Shown here piece by piece: positions 15,773 through 23,124 of a DNA stretch of 33,124 nt. The notes below the pieces were generated by a model. The model was not told the origin of the DNA and did no database searches. It was given only the letters and a program-made list of their open reading frames with translations. Positions within the stretch are counted from its first letter, which is position 1, and every line of letters starts with the position of its first letter. Source of the DNA: Methanosarcina sp. Ant1 (GTDB lineage: Archaea > Halobacteriota > Methanosarcinia > Methanosarcinales > Methanosarcinaceae); contig MDTP02000069.1 in the NCBI GenBank assembly GCA_001714685.2, forward strand, positions 1 through 33,124. The letters are read 5' to 3'. The position numbers were made by a program, and so were the translations under genes.

Positions 15773-16056
15773 GCGAACTTGAAACTGTCCGTAAAGAAAT
15801 TGAAGAGATTGATGTGGAAATCCTTTCCCTCATTAATCGAAGAGTCAATCTGGCTGAAAAGGTGCTTGAATCAAAAAGAATAAATGGAACTTCAATAAAT
15901 GACCATAAACAAAATGAAGTTGTAATTAACAGGGCTTTAAATTCTGCAACCGAGCTCAACCTTGATGTAGGATCCGTGAAGGCGATCTTTGAGATTCTTA
16001 TCAAGATGAGTATCGAACGCCAGAACGAGTTGAGTGGCAAGGGAAGTTTGCCCTGA
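15769..16056 (+). CDS. aroQ: Chorismate mutase, AroQ class
   Basis: A 95-residue all-helical chorismate mutase that turns chorismate into prephenate on the way to phenylalanine and tyrosine. The pattern is that of AroQ: R-x-x-I-x-x-I-D in helix 1 (RKEIEEID), then the active-site stretch LINRRVNLAEKVLESKR with the Arg and Lys contacts, and the helix 2 and 3 region through IERQNEL. It is a free-standing domain with no prephenate dehydratase fused to it. Start TTG 15769 overlaps the shikimate kinase stop and has GAGAGGGAT just upstream. purE follows after 20 bases. Confidence 0.88.
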   Translation: MSELETVRKEIEEIDVEILSLINRRVNLAEKVLESKRINGTSINDHKQNEVVINRALNSATELNLDVGSVKAIFEILIKMSIERQNELSGKGSLP

Positions 16057-16076
16057 CTACCCCAAGGGAGTGAAAA

Positions 16077-16472
16077 ATGGTCGATATCTCAGTAATTATG
16101 GGTTCAGAATCTGATAGGTCAATCGCCAATCGTGCAACAACGGTTCTCGATAAAAGTAAATACACTTACGAAGTAATGGTTATTTCCGCTCACAGGAACC
16201 CGGACGAACTTGACAGCTATATCTCAAGCACTGACGCAAAGGTCTTTATCGCAATTGCAGGTTTATCGGCAGCTCTTCCTGGAGTTGTGGCTTCCAAGAC
16301 TAAAAGGCCTGTAATAGGAGTCCCGGTGAGCGCAAAGCTCGGTGGGCTCGATGCTCTTCTTTCTATAGCTCAGATGCCTCCAGGGGTACCTGTCGGAAGC
16401 GTGGGGATAGATAACGGAGCAAATGGTGCATATCTTGCCCTGAGGATCCTGGATTTAATTGATAGCCATTAA
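16077..16472 (+). CDS. purE: PurE-type AIR carboxylase / N5-CAIR mutase, short form
   Basis: A 131-residue flavodoxin-fold protein of the PurE family, which moves or adds the carboxyl group of aminoimidazole ribonucleotide in purine synthesis. The phosphate loop is MGSESDRS (8-15). The catalytic His39 is in SAHRNP. The C-terminal motif is [16 protein letters not shown]. Two things are unusual. The common AAHLPG motif reads SAALPG here, with Ala67 in place of His. The protein also stops about 30 residues short of typical 160-residue PurE, after the LRILDLI helix. The class II PurE family has NALSG at that site, so this may be a distinct subgroup. ATG 16077 has AAGGGAG six bases upstream. It forms an operon with aroK and aroQ. 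Confidence 0.85.
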   Translation: MVDISVIMGSESDRSIANRATTVLDKSKYTYEVMVISAHRNPDELDSYISSTDAKVFIAIAGLSAALPGVVASKTKRPVIGVPVSAKLGGLDALLSIAQMPPGVPVGSVGIDNGANGAYLALRILDLIDSH

Positions 16473-17204
16473 AGGCTTAAAGAGTCAACAACTTTTCTCA
16501 GTTCCCTAGGTTTCACCCGGGAACATCTTTTTCAAATCCAGAGCGTCTTTACTCCCAGAGCATTTTCTCTTAGAGCGTTTTTTGGTTTTATACACGAGTT
16601 ATTGATCAATTCCGAAAAAACGAGTACACTCCTGTATTCGAGGAAAATGTAGAGAGATTCTTATGCTTACGGTTTTCAATAACTCACACCCACGACCCGT
16701 TTTCTCCTGTCTAGCCTTGTATAATTCAGACTGTCATATCTTCTCAGGCAGGACTTATTCTTAAAGTCAAACCGGATAAACCAGATAGAGAGGACAGATA
16801 GGGAGAACAGATAGAGTTAGATAAATTATTGTTGGGGATTGGCATCTGAGTATTGGAGTAGAGGATAGGGGGTAAAAGTGTTGGCGAGGTTTACAAGAGA
16901 AAATGATTTTTCTCAGATGCCTTAATATTAATATGGCGGACATTTATATAAAAATGAGGGTATACTGCTACTTGGTACGTGTTTTTTTCAGTACTTATAT
17001 TTTTTAGATAGGATATTTTAAAAATACCAGGATATTTTAAGAATACCTTTCGTAAACAAAAATTAAACTTAGAAAAAGTCTGAGTAGCCAGAGATTGAAA
17101 AATAAGAAAATATAAGAATGTGATGTCTTGAAGAGCTGCAGTAATGTATTTTTTCACTTCATGAAGTGACGATAGACCTTTTTGCAGGAATTCTGTCTCG
17201 AAAG
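16473..17204. other. 730-base gene-free spacer with short direct repeats
   Basis: No coding frame is convincing; an 88-codon minus-strand frame at 16891-17157 is Phe/Tyr/Ile-rich with no ribosome site. Short repeats are present. GGACAGATAG-like motifs recur between about 16780 and 16820. A GGATATTTTAAAAATACC-type unit is duplicated between about 17007 and 17047. The spacer lies between the convergent purE operon and dph6 genes. Confidence 0.5.
17154..17169. repeat. Perfect 16-bp palindrome downstream of dph6
   Basis: TCACTTCATGAAGTGA equals its own reverse complement. It lies 36 bases beyond the dph6 stop, with a run of six T directly before it. It could be part of a termination or processing signal on either strand, or a protein-binding site. 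Confidence 0.4.
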
Positions 17205-17876
17205 TCAGCTTTTATCGACGAGTTTTGCTTCAAGGATCTTTAAGGAGCCACTATCTCCTTCCCATTCGACTTCACTTTTTACAATTTCAATACGCTTTTT
17301 AAAGAAGGGGGCGTCAAGGACAACAGTTTCGTATTCTCCGCCTTCTCCGGCCATGTGAACCATGTACCTGCGGTTCAGGGCTTTGAGATTTTCGATGGAG
17401 TTTACATTGATAGGGCGGCCCAGCCAGGATTTGTCAAGGCCATCAGCTGCGACTCGGACAATTCGGATATCTAGCACTTTTGCCATCTCGTTGAGCAATT
17501 CTTCAGGGTCTCTGTGCCAGAGGGGGGTATAAACCTTAAGTCCCAGGGAGTCGCAGATCTTTTGCACTCTACCTGCCTGATACTGTGATTCAATAGCGCC
17601 TACTGATATTCCTTCTACATTCACTTTTTTTAGGGCAAGGGTCAGATCATCCAGCTCAAGTTCCTTGATTCCACTGGACTGTTGCTGGATCAAGGGAATT
17701 TCACATGCAGCAGAGATTAGTTCTACCATATGAAGGTTGATAGAATGATACATGTAGGAATCGCTCCTTGCTGGAATAATGTTAATGAGGTGGGTGACCT
17801 CATGCCCTTCTTCAAAAGCCTTATAAATGGCAAAGATCGAGTCCTTGCCACCGGAAACTAGTGCTGCGAGTTTCAT
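17205..17876 (-). CDS. dph6: Diphthine-ammonia ligase (diphthamide synthetase)
   Basis: A 223-residue ATP-pyrophosphatase-type enzyme. It makes the amide in the last step of diphthamide formation on elongation factor 2, using ATP and ammonium. The PP-loop SGGKDS is at residues 8-13. The family's conserved C-terminal motif is AGEGGEYETVVLDAPFF. The middle carries EGISVGAIESQYQAGRVQKIC and the TPLWHRD motif. I start at ATG 17876, which has AAGGGG six bases upstream; an ATG at 17882 overlaps that site. DphB, which acts earlier in the same pathway, is encoded 2.4 kb away on the same strand. Upstream lies a PfkB-type kinase. Confidence 0.88.
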   Translation of the reverse strand: MKLAALVSGGKDSIFAIYKAFEEGHEVTHLINIIPARSDSYMYHSINLHMVELISAACEIPLIQQQSSGIKELELDDLTLALKKVNVEGISVGAIESQYQAGRVQKICDSLGLKVYTPLWHRDPEELLNEMAKVLDIRIVRVAADGLDKSWLGRPINVNSIENLKALNRRYMVHMAGEGGEYETVVLDAPFFKKRIEIVKSEVEWEGDSGSLKILEAKLVDKS

Positions 17877-17942
17877 CTGCATCCCCTTGTGTCTTAATGC
17901 TTTTTTGTACTTCCGGGTTATAGTTAGTGATTCATCACGTAA

Positions 17943-17958
17943 TTTTTATGTACTTTTT
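17943..17958 (-). promoter_or_regulatory. TATA box of dph6
   Basis: Minus-strand sequence AAAGTACATAAAAATTA, about 70 bases before ATG 17876, which gives a leader near 45 bases. Confidence 0.3.
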
Positions 17959-17993
17959 GACTTTTCAGCCTTTTATCTTCGGTATTCGCAACC

Positions 17994-18893
17994 TCAATAC
18001 CCTTGCTCCAGCTTTCCAAAATTGGCTTCGTAACGGGCTTTCATTTCTTCCCAGGTTGGAAGGCTTGTCTGGCAGCCCTGTGTCTGTACGGCAAAAGAAG
18101 CTACAGTTGATCCTATTTTTCCGCATGTGGGAAGAGAGTATCGTCTGGTAAAAGCTAGCAGGAAACCTGCCCTGTAAGCATCTCCTGCTCCTGTGGGATC
18201 CACAGCTTTAACAGAAACCACAGGAATTGCGAATTCTTCTTTATCTGTATAGATCCTGCTGCCCTCGGCATCGTATGTAACTACGATAATGTCAATCATT
18301 GCCTTGAGTTCGGAGAAGCTTTTGCCGGTCATCTCTGAAACCCGCCTGATTTCATGTCGGTTGGCAAAGAGGATATCAGTACGAGCAAGAATTAGTTCAA
18401 GTTTTTCTTTTGAATATGTAACAAGGTCCTGGCCAGGGTCAAAGGATACAAAACCGGCAATTTGTGCGATCTTTGCATTGTAGACGGAATCTGCGGTTGC
18501 TAGATGGACAAAATCCGCAGGTTCAGGATCCAGTTCTTTGAATTTTGAAGAGGCTCCCCAGTAAAAGTAGGTTGTCTGGTTGTCCTCTTTATCCGTAAAA
18601 ATGAACGCCTTGGAAATTTTCCTGTCTTCAAGCCTGTAGAGGCGGGAAAGATCAACGCACGCGTCTGTAAGGAGTTTTTCATATCCGGAACTTGCAAAGT
18701 CCGTACCTACAGGAGAAATTAGCTGGCTCTTTCCCCCCAATCTTGCTATGCCAACTGCAATATTGGCAGCCCCTCCGCCTGGATATTCTTCGTAATCAAT
18801 GACAGGGGAAGATTCGTTTTTTCCTGCTATTTTTTCAACATCTACGATGTAATCAAGGGCAGTATGCCCCACGATGGAAATTACTTTGTCCAT
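17994..18893 (-). CDS. PfkB-family carbohydrate/nucleoside kinase
   Basis: A 299-residue ribokinase-fold kinase. The N-terminal substrate motif is YPGGGAANIAVGIARLGG (38-54). The ATP/anion-hole motif with the catalytic base is DPTGAGDAYRAGFL (232-245), with Asp238 as base. A 'lid' strand at about 85-112 includes FIFTDKEDNQTTYFY. The family covers ribokinase, fructokinase, nucleoside kinase and others, and archaeal members close to this length include broad-specificity nucleoside kinases; the substrate cannot be fixed from sequence. ATG 18893 has GAGGACA six bases upstream. It precedes dph6 by 118 bases on the same strand and may be read through into it, though dph6 has its own TATA-like element. 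Confidence 0.82.
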   Translation of the reverse strand: MDKVISIVGHTALDYIVDVEKIAGKNESSPVIDYEEYPGGGAANIAVGIARLGGKSQLISPVGTDFASSGYEKLLTDACVDLSRLYRLEDRKISKAFIFTDKEDNQTTYFYWGASSKFKELDPEPADFVHLATADSVYNAKIAQIAGFVSFDPGQDLVTYSKEKLELILARTDILFANRHEIRRVSEMTGKSFSELKAMIDIIVVTYDAEGSRIYTDKEEFAIPVVSVKAVDPTGAGDAYRAGFLLAFTRRYSLPTCGKIGSTVASFAVQTQGCQTSLPTWEEMKARYEANFGKLEQGY

Positions 18894-19113
18894 GTAGTGT
18901 CCTCTTTTTTCGTGGGTCTTGAAGAAGCCAAGGGATCTTGGTTGAATATTCTTAAAAGCTAGGTAAGCGCACCGGAAAGATAAGATTTTTTCTTTTGCAG
19001 GGCTTCTATGACATAAGCTTTCTTTTCTCCTTGTGCCCTTTTAGGTTCGTTCTGGAAGAAGTCTCGCATAGACAGCTCCCAGTATGATGCATATTCTATT
19101 TTCTGCATTTTTA

Positions 19114-19200
19114 ACAGGTTTTCGGAAGAATAACTGCTTTTGACAGGTTTTCGGAAGAATAACTGCTTTTGGCAGATTTTCGTAAAAAAGCTGCTTACTT
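19114..19200. repeat. Three tandem 29-bp repeats at the 3' end of the UPF0212 gene
   Basis: Units 19114-19142 and 19143-19171 are identical and begin ACAGGTTTTCGGAAGAATAA. A third, diverged unit is 19172-19200. The array begins within the last codons of the UPF0212 frame. A GCTTGCCTT duplication just inside the gene adds the protein's Lys-Ala-Ser-Lys-Ala-Ser-Lys tail. A 67-codon minus-strand frame across the array is not called. Confidence 0.9.
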
Positions 19201-19590
19201 GCTTGCCTTGCTTGCCTTACTTTTTTGCTGTTCGCTCTTTTCACCTGATCTTTCGAATTCAGTCACCTCGACAACTGTCAGCGGAATATCCCGGAGGGAC
19301 TTTCCTATCACAGATTTTGCGATCCTTTCCGCGTGTTCTGCAGACTCGGCATCAAAAACCTTCATTTCAAAAATAAGTCCTACAAGAGCGGTATTTGCTG
19401 CCATGAAAACACTGCTAAAAGGCTCACCACATGCCGGGCAGGACGTGGTTCCCACGTCGACCTCTACAAAGTCCAGTTTAGGGTTCAGACGCTTTCCAGC
19501 CTCGGAAATTGCTACTCCTATTGCGTCATCAGCCGTCTTTACATCTCTAACCAACCAAGCTGCTTCAAGTACCACATGAAAGTTCTTCAT
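19195..19590 (-). CDS. UPF0212 / DUF555 family protein
   Basis: A 131-residue archaeal protein. The conserved core is [32 protein letters not shown] (6-37), then a zinc-ribbon-like CPACGEPF (52-59), then an alpha-beta end with [29 protein letters not shown]. The function of this family is not known; the CxxC pair suggests metal binding or redox activity. The last 20 residues are low-complexity (Ser/Lys/Glu/Gln) and are encoded by tandem repeats, so the true C-terminus has probably been extended by slippage. ATG 19590 has GGTGGATAAATA upstream, and that ribosome site is itself duplicated 16 bases further up. Confidence 0.8.
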   Translation of the reverse strand: MKNFHVVLEAAWLVRDVKTADDAIGVAISEAGKRLNPKLDFVEVDVGTTSCPACGEPFSSVFMAANTALVGLIFEMKVFDAESAEHAERIAKSVIGKSLRDIPLTVVEVTEFERSGEKSEQQKSKASKASK

Positions 19591-19594
19591 TATT

Positions 19595-19625
19595 TATCCA
19601 CCGTAATTTTTATCCACCGCAATTA
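19595..19625. repeat. Duplicated ribosome-site region of the UPF0212 gene
   Basis: On the minus strand the motif CGGTGGATAAA occurs twice, 16 bases apart, just before ATG 19590. Either copy could act as a ribosome site; the nearer one has normal spacing. Confidence 0.7.
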
Positions 19626-19682
19626 TTCAGTTATACACGTTTTTCCGTCGGGAAAAGTTTTACAGAACCTACAGAATAGAGT

Positions 19683-19699
19683 AAAGTATATAAATTGTT
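19683..19699 (-). promoter_or_regulatory. Probable TATA box of the UPF0212 gene
   Basis: Minus-strand sequence CAATTTATATACTTTAC, about 100 bases before ATG 19590; predicts a leader of about 70 bases. Confidence 0.35.
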
Positions 19700-19727
19700 T
19701 CTGTCCGAATAGTATTTATTAGACTTT

Positions 19728-19780
19728 TTATTAGACTTTTCTTTTTATATGGCTTTATTATACTTTTCTTTTTATATGGC
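19728..19780. repeat. Tandem duplication with 27-bp period
   Basis: A 26-base unit ending CTTTTCTTTTTATATGGC occurs at 19728-19753 and at 19755-19780, with one base difference. Each copy carries a minus-strand CCATATAAAAAG, so a TATA-like box has been duplicated. A related Cys-free CTTTCGGATC repeat lies nearer 19885-19915. The remaining spacer to 19924 holds nothing I can name. Confidence 0.85.
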
Positions 19781-19924
19781 TTTTCAGTTAAGCTTTTAGT
19801 TTCTAGTTCTACACTTTTTAATAATTTAATTAGGAATTACTTTCTCTCTCAGGACCCAGTTTTTGACATTTTTCGTTCTTTTCCTTTCGGATCCTTTTCT
19901 TCTTTCGGATCTCTTTTTCGTCTT

Positions 19925-20206
19925 TCATATGGTAAAAAGAGTTTCGTCATCAACTGCAAAAACACCGAGTTTTGCTCCCGCATCAAGCCAGGCGTGACCG
20001 TAGCTGAAAGAGGCAAGGGCATTTACAGGGTCTCCGTTATCCAGAAAATATACTCCGTCTTTATAATAGGCTTCAGCCATTGTGTAGTAATCCTTTGCAA
20101 CTGCATGCATGTGAGAATTCGGGATAGGGGAATATCTTGCTTTTTGGAGCGCTCTTTTTAACATATCTTCGTATTTTTTGACCTTTTCATTCAAATCCGC
20201 AGGCAT
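19925..20206 (-). CDS. DUF357 domain protein
   Basis: A 93-residue helical protein of the archaeal DUF357 family. The pattern is two or three amphipathic helices: an N-terminal LNEKVKKYEDMLKRALQKA, then AVAKDYYTMAEAYYKDGVYFLDNGDPVNALASFSYGHAWLDAG, which resembles a small TPR/MIT-like hairpin, and a short hydrophobic end. Function unknown. The frame is open to an ATG at 20233, but ATG 20206 has GAGTGAT just upstream and the conserved part starts there. It lies downstream of dphB by about 45 bases on the same strand, so the two are probably cotranscribed. Confidence 0.8.
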   Translation of the reverse strand: MPADLNEKVKKYEDMLKRALQKARYSPIPNSHMHAVAKDYYTMAEAYYKDGVYFLDNGDPVNALASFSYGHAWLDAGAKLGVFAVDDETLFTI

Positions 20207-20249
20207 ATTAATCACTCTAAAACTGACTAGCATTTTATTCTTTTATTCT

Positions 20250-21050
20250 TTACTCTACTTCTTCCATAAGCCCTGTGGGACCTCCTGCAAGTTTCACAAG
20301 CGCTTCTGCTTCAAGAAAGTGCATCTTTCCGGGAATCACAAGGATATGGAGAGGTTTTCCAAAATCAAAATCTTTTAACTTTTCTGTATAGTCAGCTTTT
20401 ACGACCGGTTTTTCCGAGCCTGCCCTGGCTATCCCTACTGCAGCAACGTTGTGCATAAACCCTTCTCCTCTTTTTTCTTCAACCTCCAGGAGAAGCTTAA
20501 GTGCTGTGTTTACGGTCATGTAGCCCTTTTCTTTATCTATATCCAAAAAGACCAGAGTATGCAGACCCATTTCGGCATTTTGCTTTATAATGTCGTAAGG
20601 AGTTTCCGAGATAACCCTTGTGCCCCGTCGACTTTCATAAGGGTGAGGAATGCTTGCGGATTTCCCGAAGCGATAGTTCTGCAGCCCCGTAAGCCCTGAG
20701 ACGGCAGAGGCAATTGAAGCCCCATGAATCAGGCGAGTCTCTATTCCTAGCTTTTCGGCCCTCAAGCGCAGATCCACATGGGTTGTAGAGACCATGGTGT
20801 CTCCACCAGTTAAGAAACAAATATTCTTGTCTTTTGCTTCTATCAACCAATCAGGATGTTGTTCCACATCTTCTCTTGAGAGCAAACAGACTTTCTTTCC
20901 GTAGAGCTTCTCCATTTCATTAAGGTTCGTACCCATGAGGCAGGATGTATAGAACTCCGCATAAACCAGGTCAGCTCCCCTGATAGCTTCGAGTCCCTTT
21001 AAAGAAATGTCATATTCGTCGAAAAGGCCCAGCCCTATGAATGTGAGCAT
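20250..21050 (-). CDS. dphB: Diphthine synthase
   Basis: A 266-residue SAM-dependent methyltransferase of the tetrapyrrole-methylase (CbiF-like) fold. It methylates the modified histidine of elongation factor 2 to give diphthine. The N-terminal motif is LTFIGLGLFDEYDISLKGLEAI. The SAM-binding strand is NICFLTGGDTMVSTTHVDLRLRAEKLG, where GGDTM replaces the more common GGDP. The active-site part is IHGASIASAVSGLTGLQNYRFGKSASIP, with the C-terminal domain ending in ILVIPGKMHFLEAEAL. The length is right for the archaeal enzyme. ATG 21050 is preceded by a TATA box at 21105-21114. It lies upstream of DUF357, and dph6 lies further along the same strand. Confidence 0.9.
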   Translation of the reverse strand: MLTFIGLGLFDEYDISLKGLEAIRGADLVYAEFYTSCLMGTNLNEMEKLYGKKVCLLSREDVEQHPDWLIEAKDKNICFLTGGDTMVSTTHVDLRLRAEKLGIETRLIHGASIASAVSGLTGLQNYRFGKSASIPHPYESRRGTRVISETPYDIIKQNAEMGLHTLVFLDIDKEKGYMTVNTALKLLLEVEEKRGEGFMHNVAAVGIARAGSEKPVVKADYTEKLKDFDFGKPLHILVIPGKMHFLEAEALVKLAGGPTGLMEEVE

Positions 21051-21102
21051 AGCCCGCTTTAGGGGCTTATCATCTTAAAGCTTTTGCCGCAGGCATAATC
21101 TA

Positions 21103-21117
21103 AGCTATATATAACTT
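21103..21117 (-). promoter_or_regulatory. TATA box of dphB
   Basis: Minus-strand sequence GTTATATATAGCTTA, about 60 bases before ATG 21050; gives a leader near 33 bases. It is back to back with the thioredoxin promoter. Confidence 0.5.
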
Positions 21118-21145
21118 TATTTTCCAGATTTACGGATACGCTTAA

Positions 21146-21160
21146 CTTATTTATATCTGG
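21146..21160 (+). promoter_or_regulatory. TATA box of the thioredoxin-thioredoxin reductase genes
   Basis: CTTATTTATATCTGG at about 21146-21160, roughly 60 bases before ATG 21213. Confidence 0.45.
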
Positions 21161-21212
21161 AAATTGATAATACGATTGGCTTACGATTACAGTTTTTAGA
21201 GGTGTTTTTGTT

Positions 21213-21455
21213 ATGATTAAAGTTACACTTGTTCATGCCAGCTGGTGCACTGTCTGTCCAGCAGCTCGCAGACTCTGGAAAGACCTGAAGTCCGAGTATG
21301 AATTTGACTACGAGGAAATTGATGTGGAAACTCCAGAGGGCCAGGTACTTATGGACAAATATGGCATTGTTGGTGTTCCTACAACCATTATTGATGGAGA
21401 GGTAGTTTTTACGGGCCTTCCTAAGAAAGCCGACGCTATCGCTCGCATTAGCTGA
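21213..21455 (+). CDS. Small thioredoxin / glutaredoxin-like protein
   Basis: An 80-residue thiol-redox protein with the single thioredoxin fold found in methanogens. The active site is WCTVC (residues 11-15) near the N-terminus. The cis-proline motif GVPTT lies at about 54-58. At 80 residues it is the short archaeal type that lacks the N-terminal strand and helix of E. coli thioredoxin. Its neighbour at 72 bases downstream on the same strand is a thioredoxin reductase, which makes a matched reductase-thioredoxin pair likely. ATG 21213 has AGAGGTG upstream. The stop codon lies inside a 13-bp tandem duplication (ATTAGCTGAGTTT twice, 21448-21473). Confidence 0.88.
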   Translation: MIKVTLVHASWCTVCPAARRLWKDLKSEYEFDYEEIDVETPEGQVLMDKYGIVGVPTTIIDGEVVFTGLPKKADAIARIS

Positions 21456-21473
21456 GTTTATTAGCTGAGTTTA
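21448..21473. repeat. 13-bp tandem duplication spanning the thioredoxin stop codon
   Basis: ATTAGCTGAGTTT occurs at 21448-21460 and again at 21461-21473. The first copy contains the TGA stop. Confidence 0.9.
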
Positions 21474-21526
21474 CTTATTAACTTTGCACTTTTCTGAAAT
21501 GATTTTTCTGGACTTCGGAGGTAAGT

Positions 21527-22456
21527 ATGTACGACCTTATAATTGTAGGAGGGGGGCCTGCAGGGCTCACAGCAGGAATTTATGCCGTGCGCTCAGGGCT
21601 TGACACTCTGGTTCTTGATAGAAGCGAAATTAGCGGCCAGATCGCGCTTGCAGATATAGTGGAAAATTATCCTGGTTTTCCGTCGATCTCAGGGCTTGAG
21701 TTAATGGAAAAATACAAAAGCCATGCCCAAGAAGCAGGGGTAAAAACAAAGATAACTGACGTCCTCTCTGTTCGCTCTGAAGGAGCAAAGAAAATAGTTT
21801 CCACGGACAGCGGAGATCTTGAATCAAGAGCTGTTATAATTGCCACTGGTGCAAACCCAAAGCACCTTGATGTTCCAGGAGAAGAAGAGCTTATCAGTAA
21901 AGGGGTTTCCTACTGCGCCATCTGTGATGGGCCTTTTTTTAGAAACAAAACTGTTGTAGTGATCGGAGGAGGCAACTCGGCAATTACAGATGCTCTTTTT
22001 CTTTCGAAGATTGCACGGAAGGTATATGTTATCCACAGAAGAGACAGGTTGAGAGCGGCAAAAATTCTTCAGGACCGGGCTTTTGCAACTTCGAATATTG
22101 AATTCATCTTTAATGCCTGTGTCGCGGAAATCGTAGGGAGTAAGGGAGAAATTAGAAGGGTCGAAAAAATAGCCCTTAATGACCTCAAAAGTAGAGAAAT
22201 CCGAGAACTGGCTACAGATGGTGTTTTCATTTATGTCGGTATCCATCCAAACACTGAAATTGTCAATGTGGATAAAGATGAAGAAGGCTTTATCAAGACT
22301 GACCGCTCACTTGAGACATCTGAGAAAGGGATCTATGCAGTTGGAGACTGCCGCGACACAAATATCTGGCAGCTTGTAGCAGCAGTTAGAGACGGGGCAC
22401 TCGCAGCGACTGCTGCAAATGAATACATAGAAAACTTCAAAGAACAGGTTAAATGA
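21527..22456 (+). CDS. trxB: Thioredoxin-disulfide reductase
   Basis: A 309-residue flavoprotein of the low-molecular-weight thioredoxin reductase type. FAD binds at GGGPAG (8-13) and at the C-terminal GIYAVGDCRD. The redox-active pair is C130-C133 in SYCAICDG. The second nucleotide-binding motif is VVVIGGGNSAITDALFL, followed by HRRDRLRA. The Arg pair in HRR is the usual mark of NADPH use, though archaeal relatives may use other donors such as F420H2. It passes electrons to the thioredoxin encoded just upstream, presumably in the same transcript. ATG 21527 follows CGGAGGTAAGT. The next gene is convergent. Confidence 0.92.
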   Translation: MYDLIIVGGGPAGLTAGIYAVRSGLDTLVLDRSEISGQIALADIVENYPGFPSISGLELMEKYKSHAQEAGVKTKITDVLSVRSEGAKKIVSTDSGDLESRAVIIATGANPKHLDVPGEEELISKGVSYCAICDGPFFRNKTVVVIGGGNSAITDALFLSKIARKVYVIHRRDRLRAAKILQDRAFATSNIEFIFNACVAEIVGSKGEIRRVEKIALNDLKSREIRELATDGVFIYVGIHPNTEIVNVDKDEEGFIKTDRSLETSEKGIYAVGDCRDTNIWQLVAAVRDGALAATAANEYIENFKEQVK

Positions 22457-22599
22457 AAAACTATATGAATCAGAAAATTCTGGCTGGAATTTACCTTAAA
22501 GTCCAATTATTTGTGAAAAGCCTGGAAAGAAGGGATAGTAAGGGACAATGAGTCTGTTCTGTCCCTAACTTCTATTCTGATCCTTCTTATTTTTCAGGC

Positions 22600-22881
22600 T
22601 TAATCTACCATCTGGTTGATTTTAGTGTAAAAATCTATTATCAACCTTGTTGCCTCGCTTTCCATGTTCAGCTGGAAGGTTCGGATTTGCTTTCCCAGGG
22701 GTTTTTCTATGACAATCCCTGACTCAATCAAAGGTGTGATAACCCTTGATACGCTTGAATGCGACAGTCCAGTTTCTTCAGCTATCCCTGAAAGGTAAGT
22801 TGATTCGTTCTGGCGTTCGATCAGATTCTTAAGGACTGTCATCTGTGCGGTTTTCCCGAAGATTTTTTCTAGTGGATCCAT
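22600..22881 (-). CDS. Winged-helix transcriptional regulator
   Basis: A 93-residue single-domain DNA-binding protein. It starts MDPLEKIFGKTAQMTVLKNLIE, then a helix-turn-helix at about 28-50 (LSGIAEETGLSHSSVSRVITPLIESGIV), and a wing (IEKPLGKQIRTFQL) before a C-terminal dimerisation-type helix. This is the MarR/ArsR-like layout seen in many methanogen regulators. No ligand or metal site is visible. ATG 22881 has GAGATGATA upstream; ATG 22890 is possible. The gene ends 143 bases from trxB, convergent with it, and is divergent from the receiver-like gene. Its target is unknown; a minus-strand TATA element lies near 22953-22962. Confidence 0.8.
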   Translation of the reverse strand: MDPLEKIFGKTAQMTVLKNLIERQNESTYLSGIAEETGLSHSSVSRVITPLIESGIVIEKPLGKQIRTFQLNMESEATRLIIDFYTKINQMVD

Positions 22882-22949
22882 TGCTATCATCTCAGAGGTG
22901 GCTACTCTCCGTAAGTGATTTTTATTTCCAATATTAACTTGTTATTTAC

Positions 22950-22965
22950 AGTTATAAACTTATCT
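22950..22965 (-). promoter_or_regulatory. TATA box of the winged-helix gene
   Basis: Minus-strand sequence ATAAGTTTATAACTGT, about 75 bases before the start codon at 22881. Confidence 0.35.
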
Positions 22966-23029
22966 CCTTATTGGTTAAGTCAGGCGATCAATACAAAATC
23001 TTCTAAATATTTGGGTCACTTTGTTCTAT

Positions 23030-23049
23030 CTATACTATATATAATTTAC
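23030..23049 (+). promoter_or_regulatory. Probable TATA box of the HTH-receiver gene
   Basis: CTATACTATATATAATTTAC around 23029-23049 is a good TATA element, about 80 bases upstream of ATG 23125. A second TATA-like run at 23097-23106 is too close to the start codon to be used in a normal message. Confidence 0.4.
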
Positions 23050-23124
23050 CATAATATATCATCGTAAATATTTTAGAAATGTTTAATAACTAAGAAAATA
23101 TATACTGTATAGAGGTGGAGGGTA

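Noticed and set aside
16891-17157. 88-codon minus-strand frame in the purE-dph6 spacer
   Set aside because: It is Phe/Tyr/Ile-rich, with no ribosome site and no recognisable domain.
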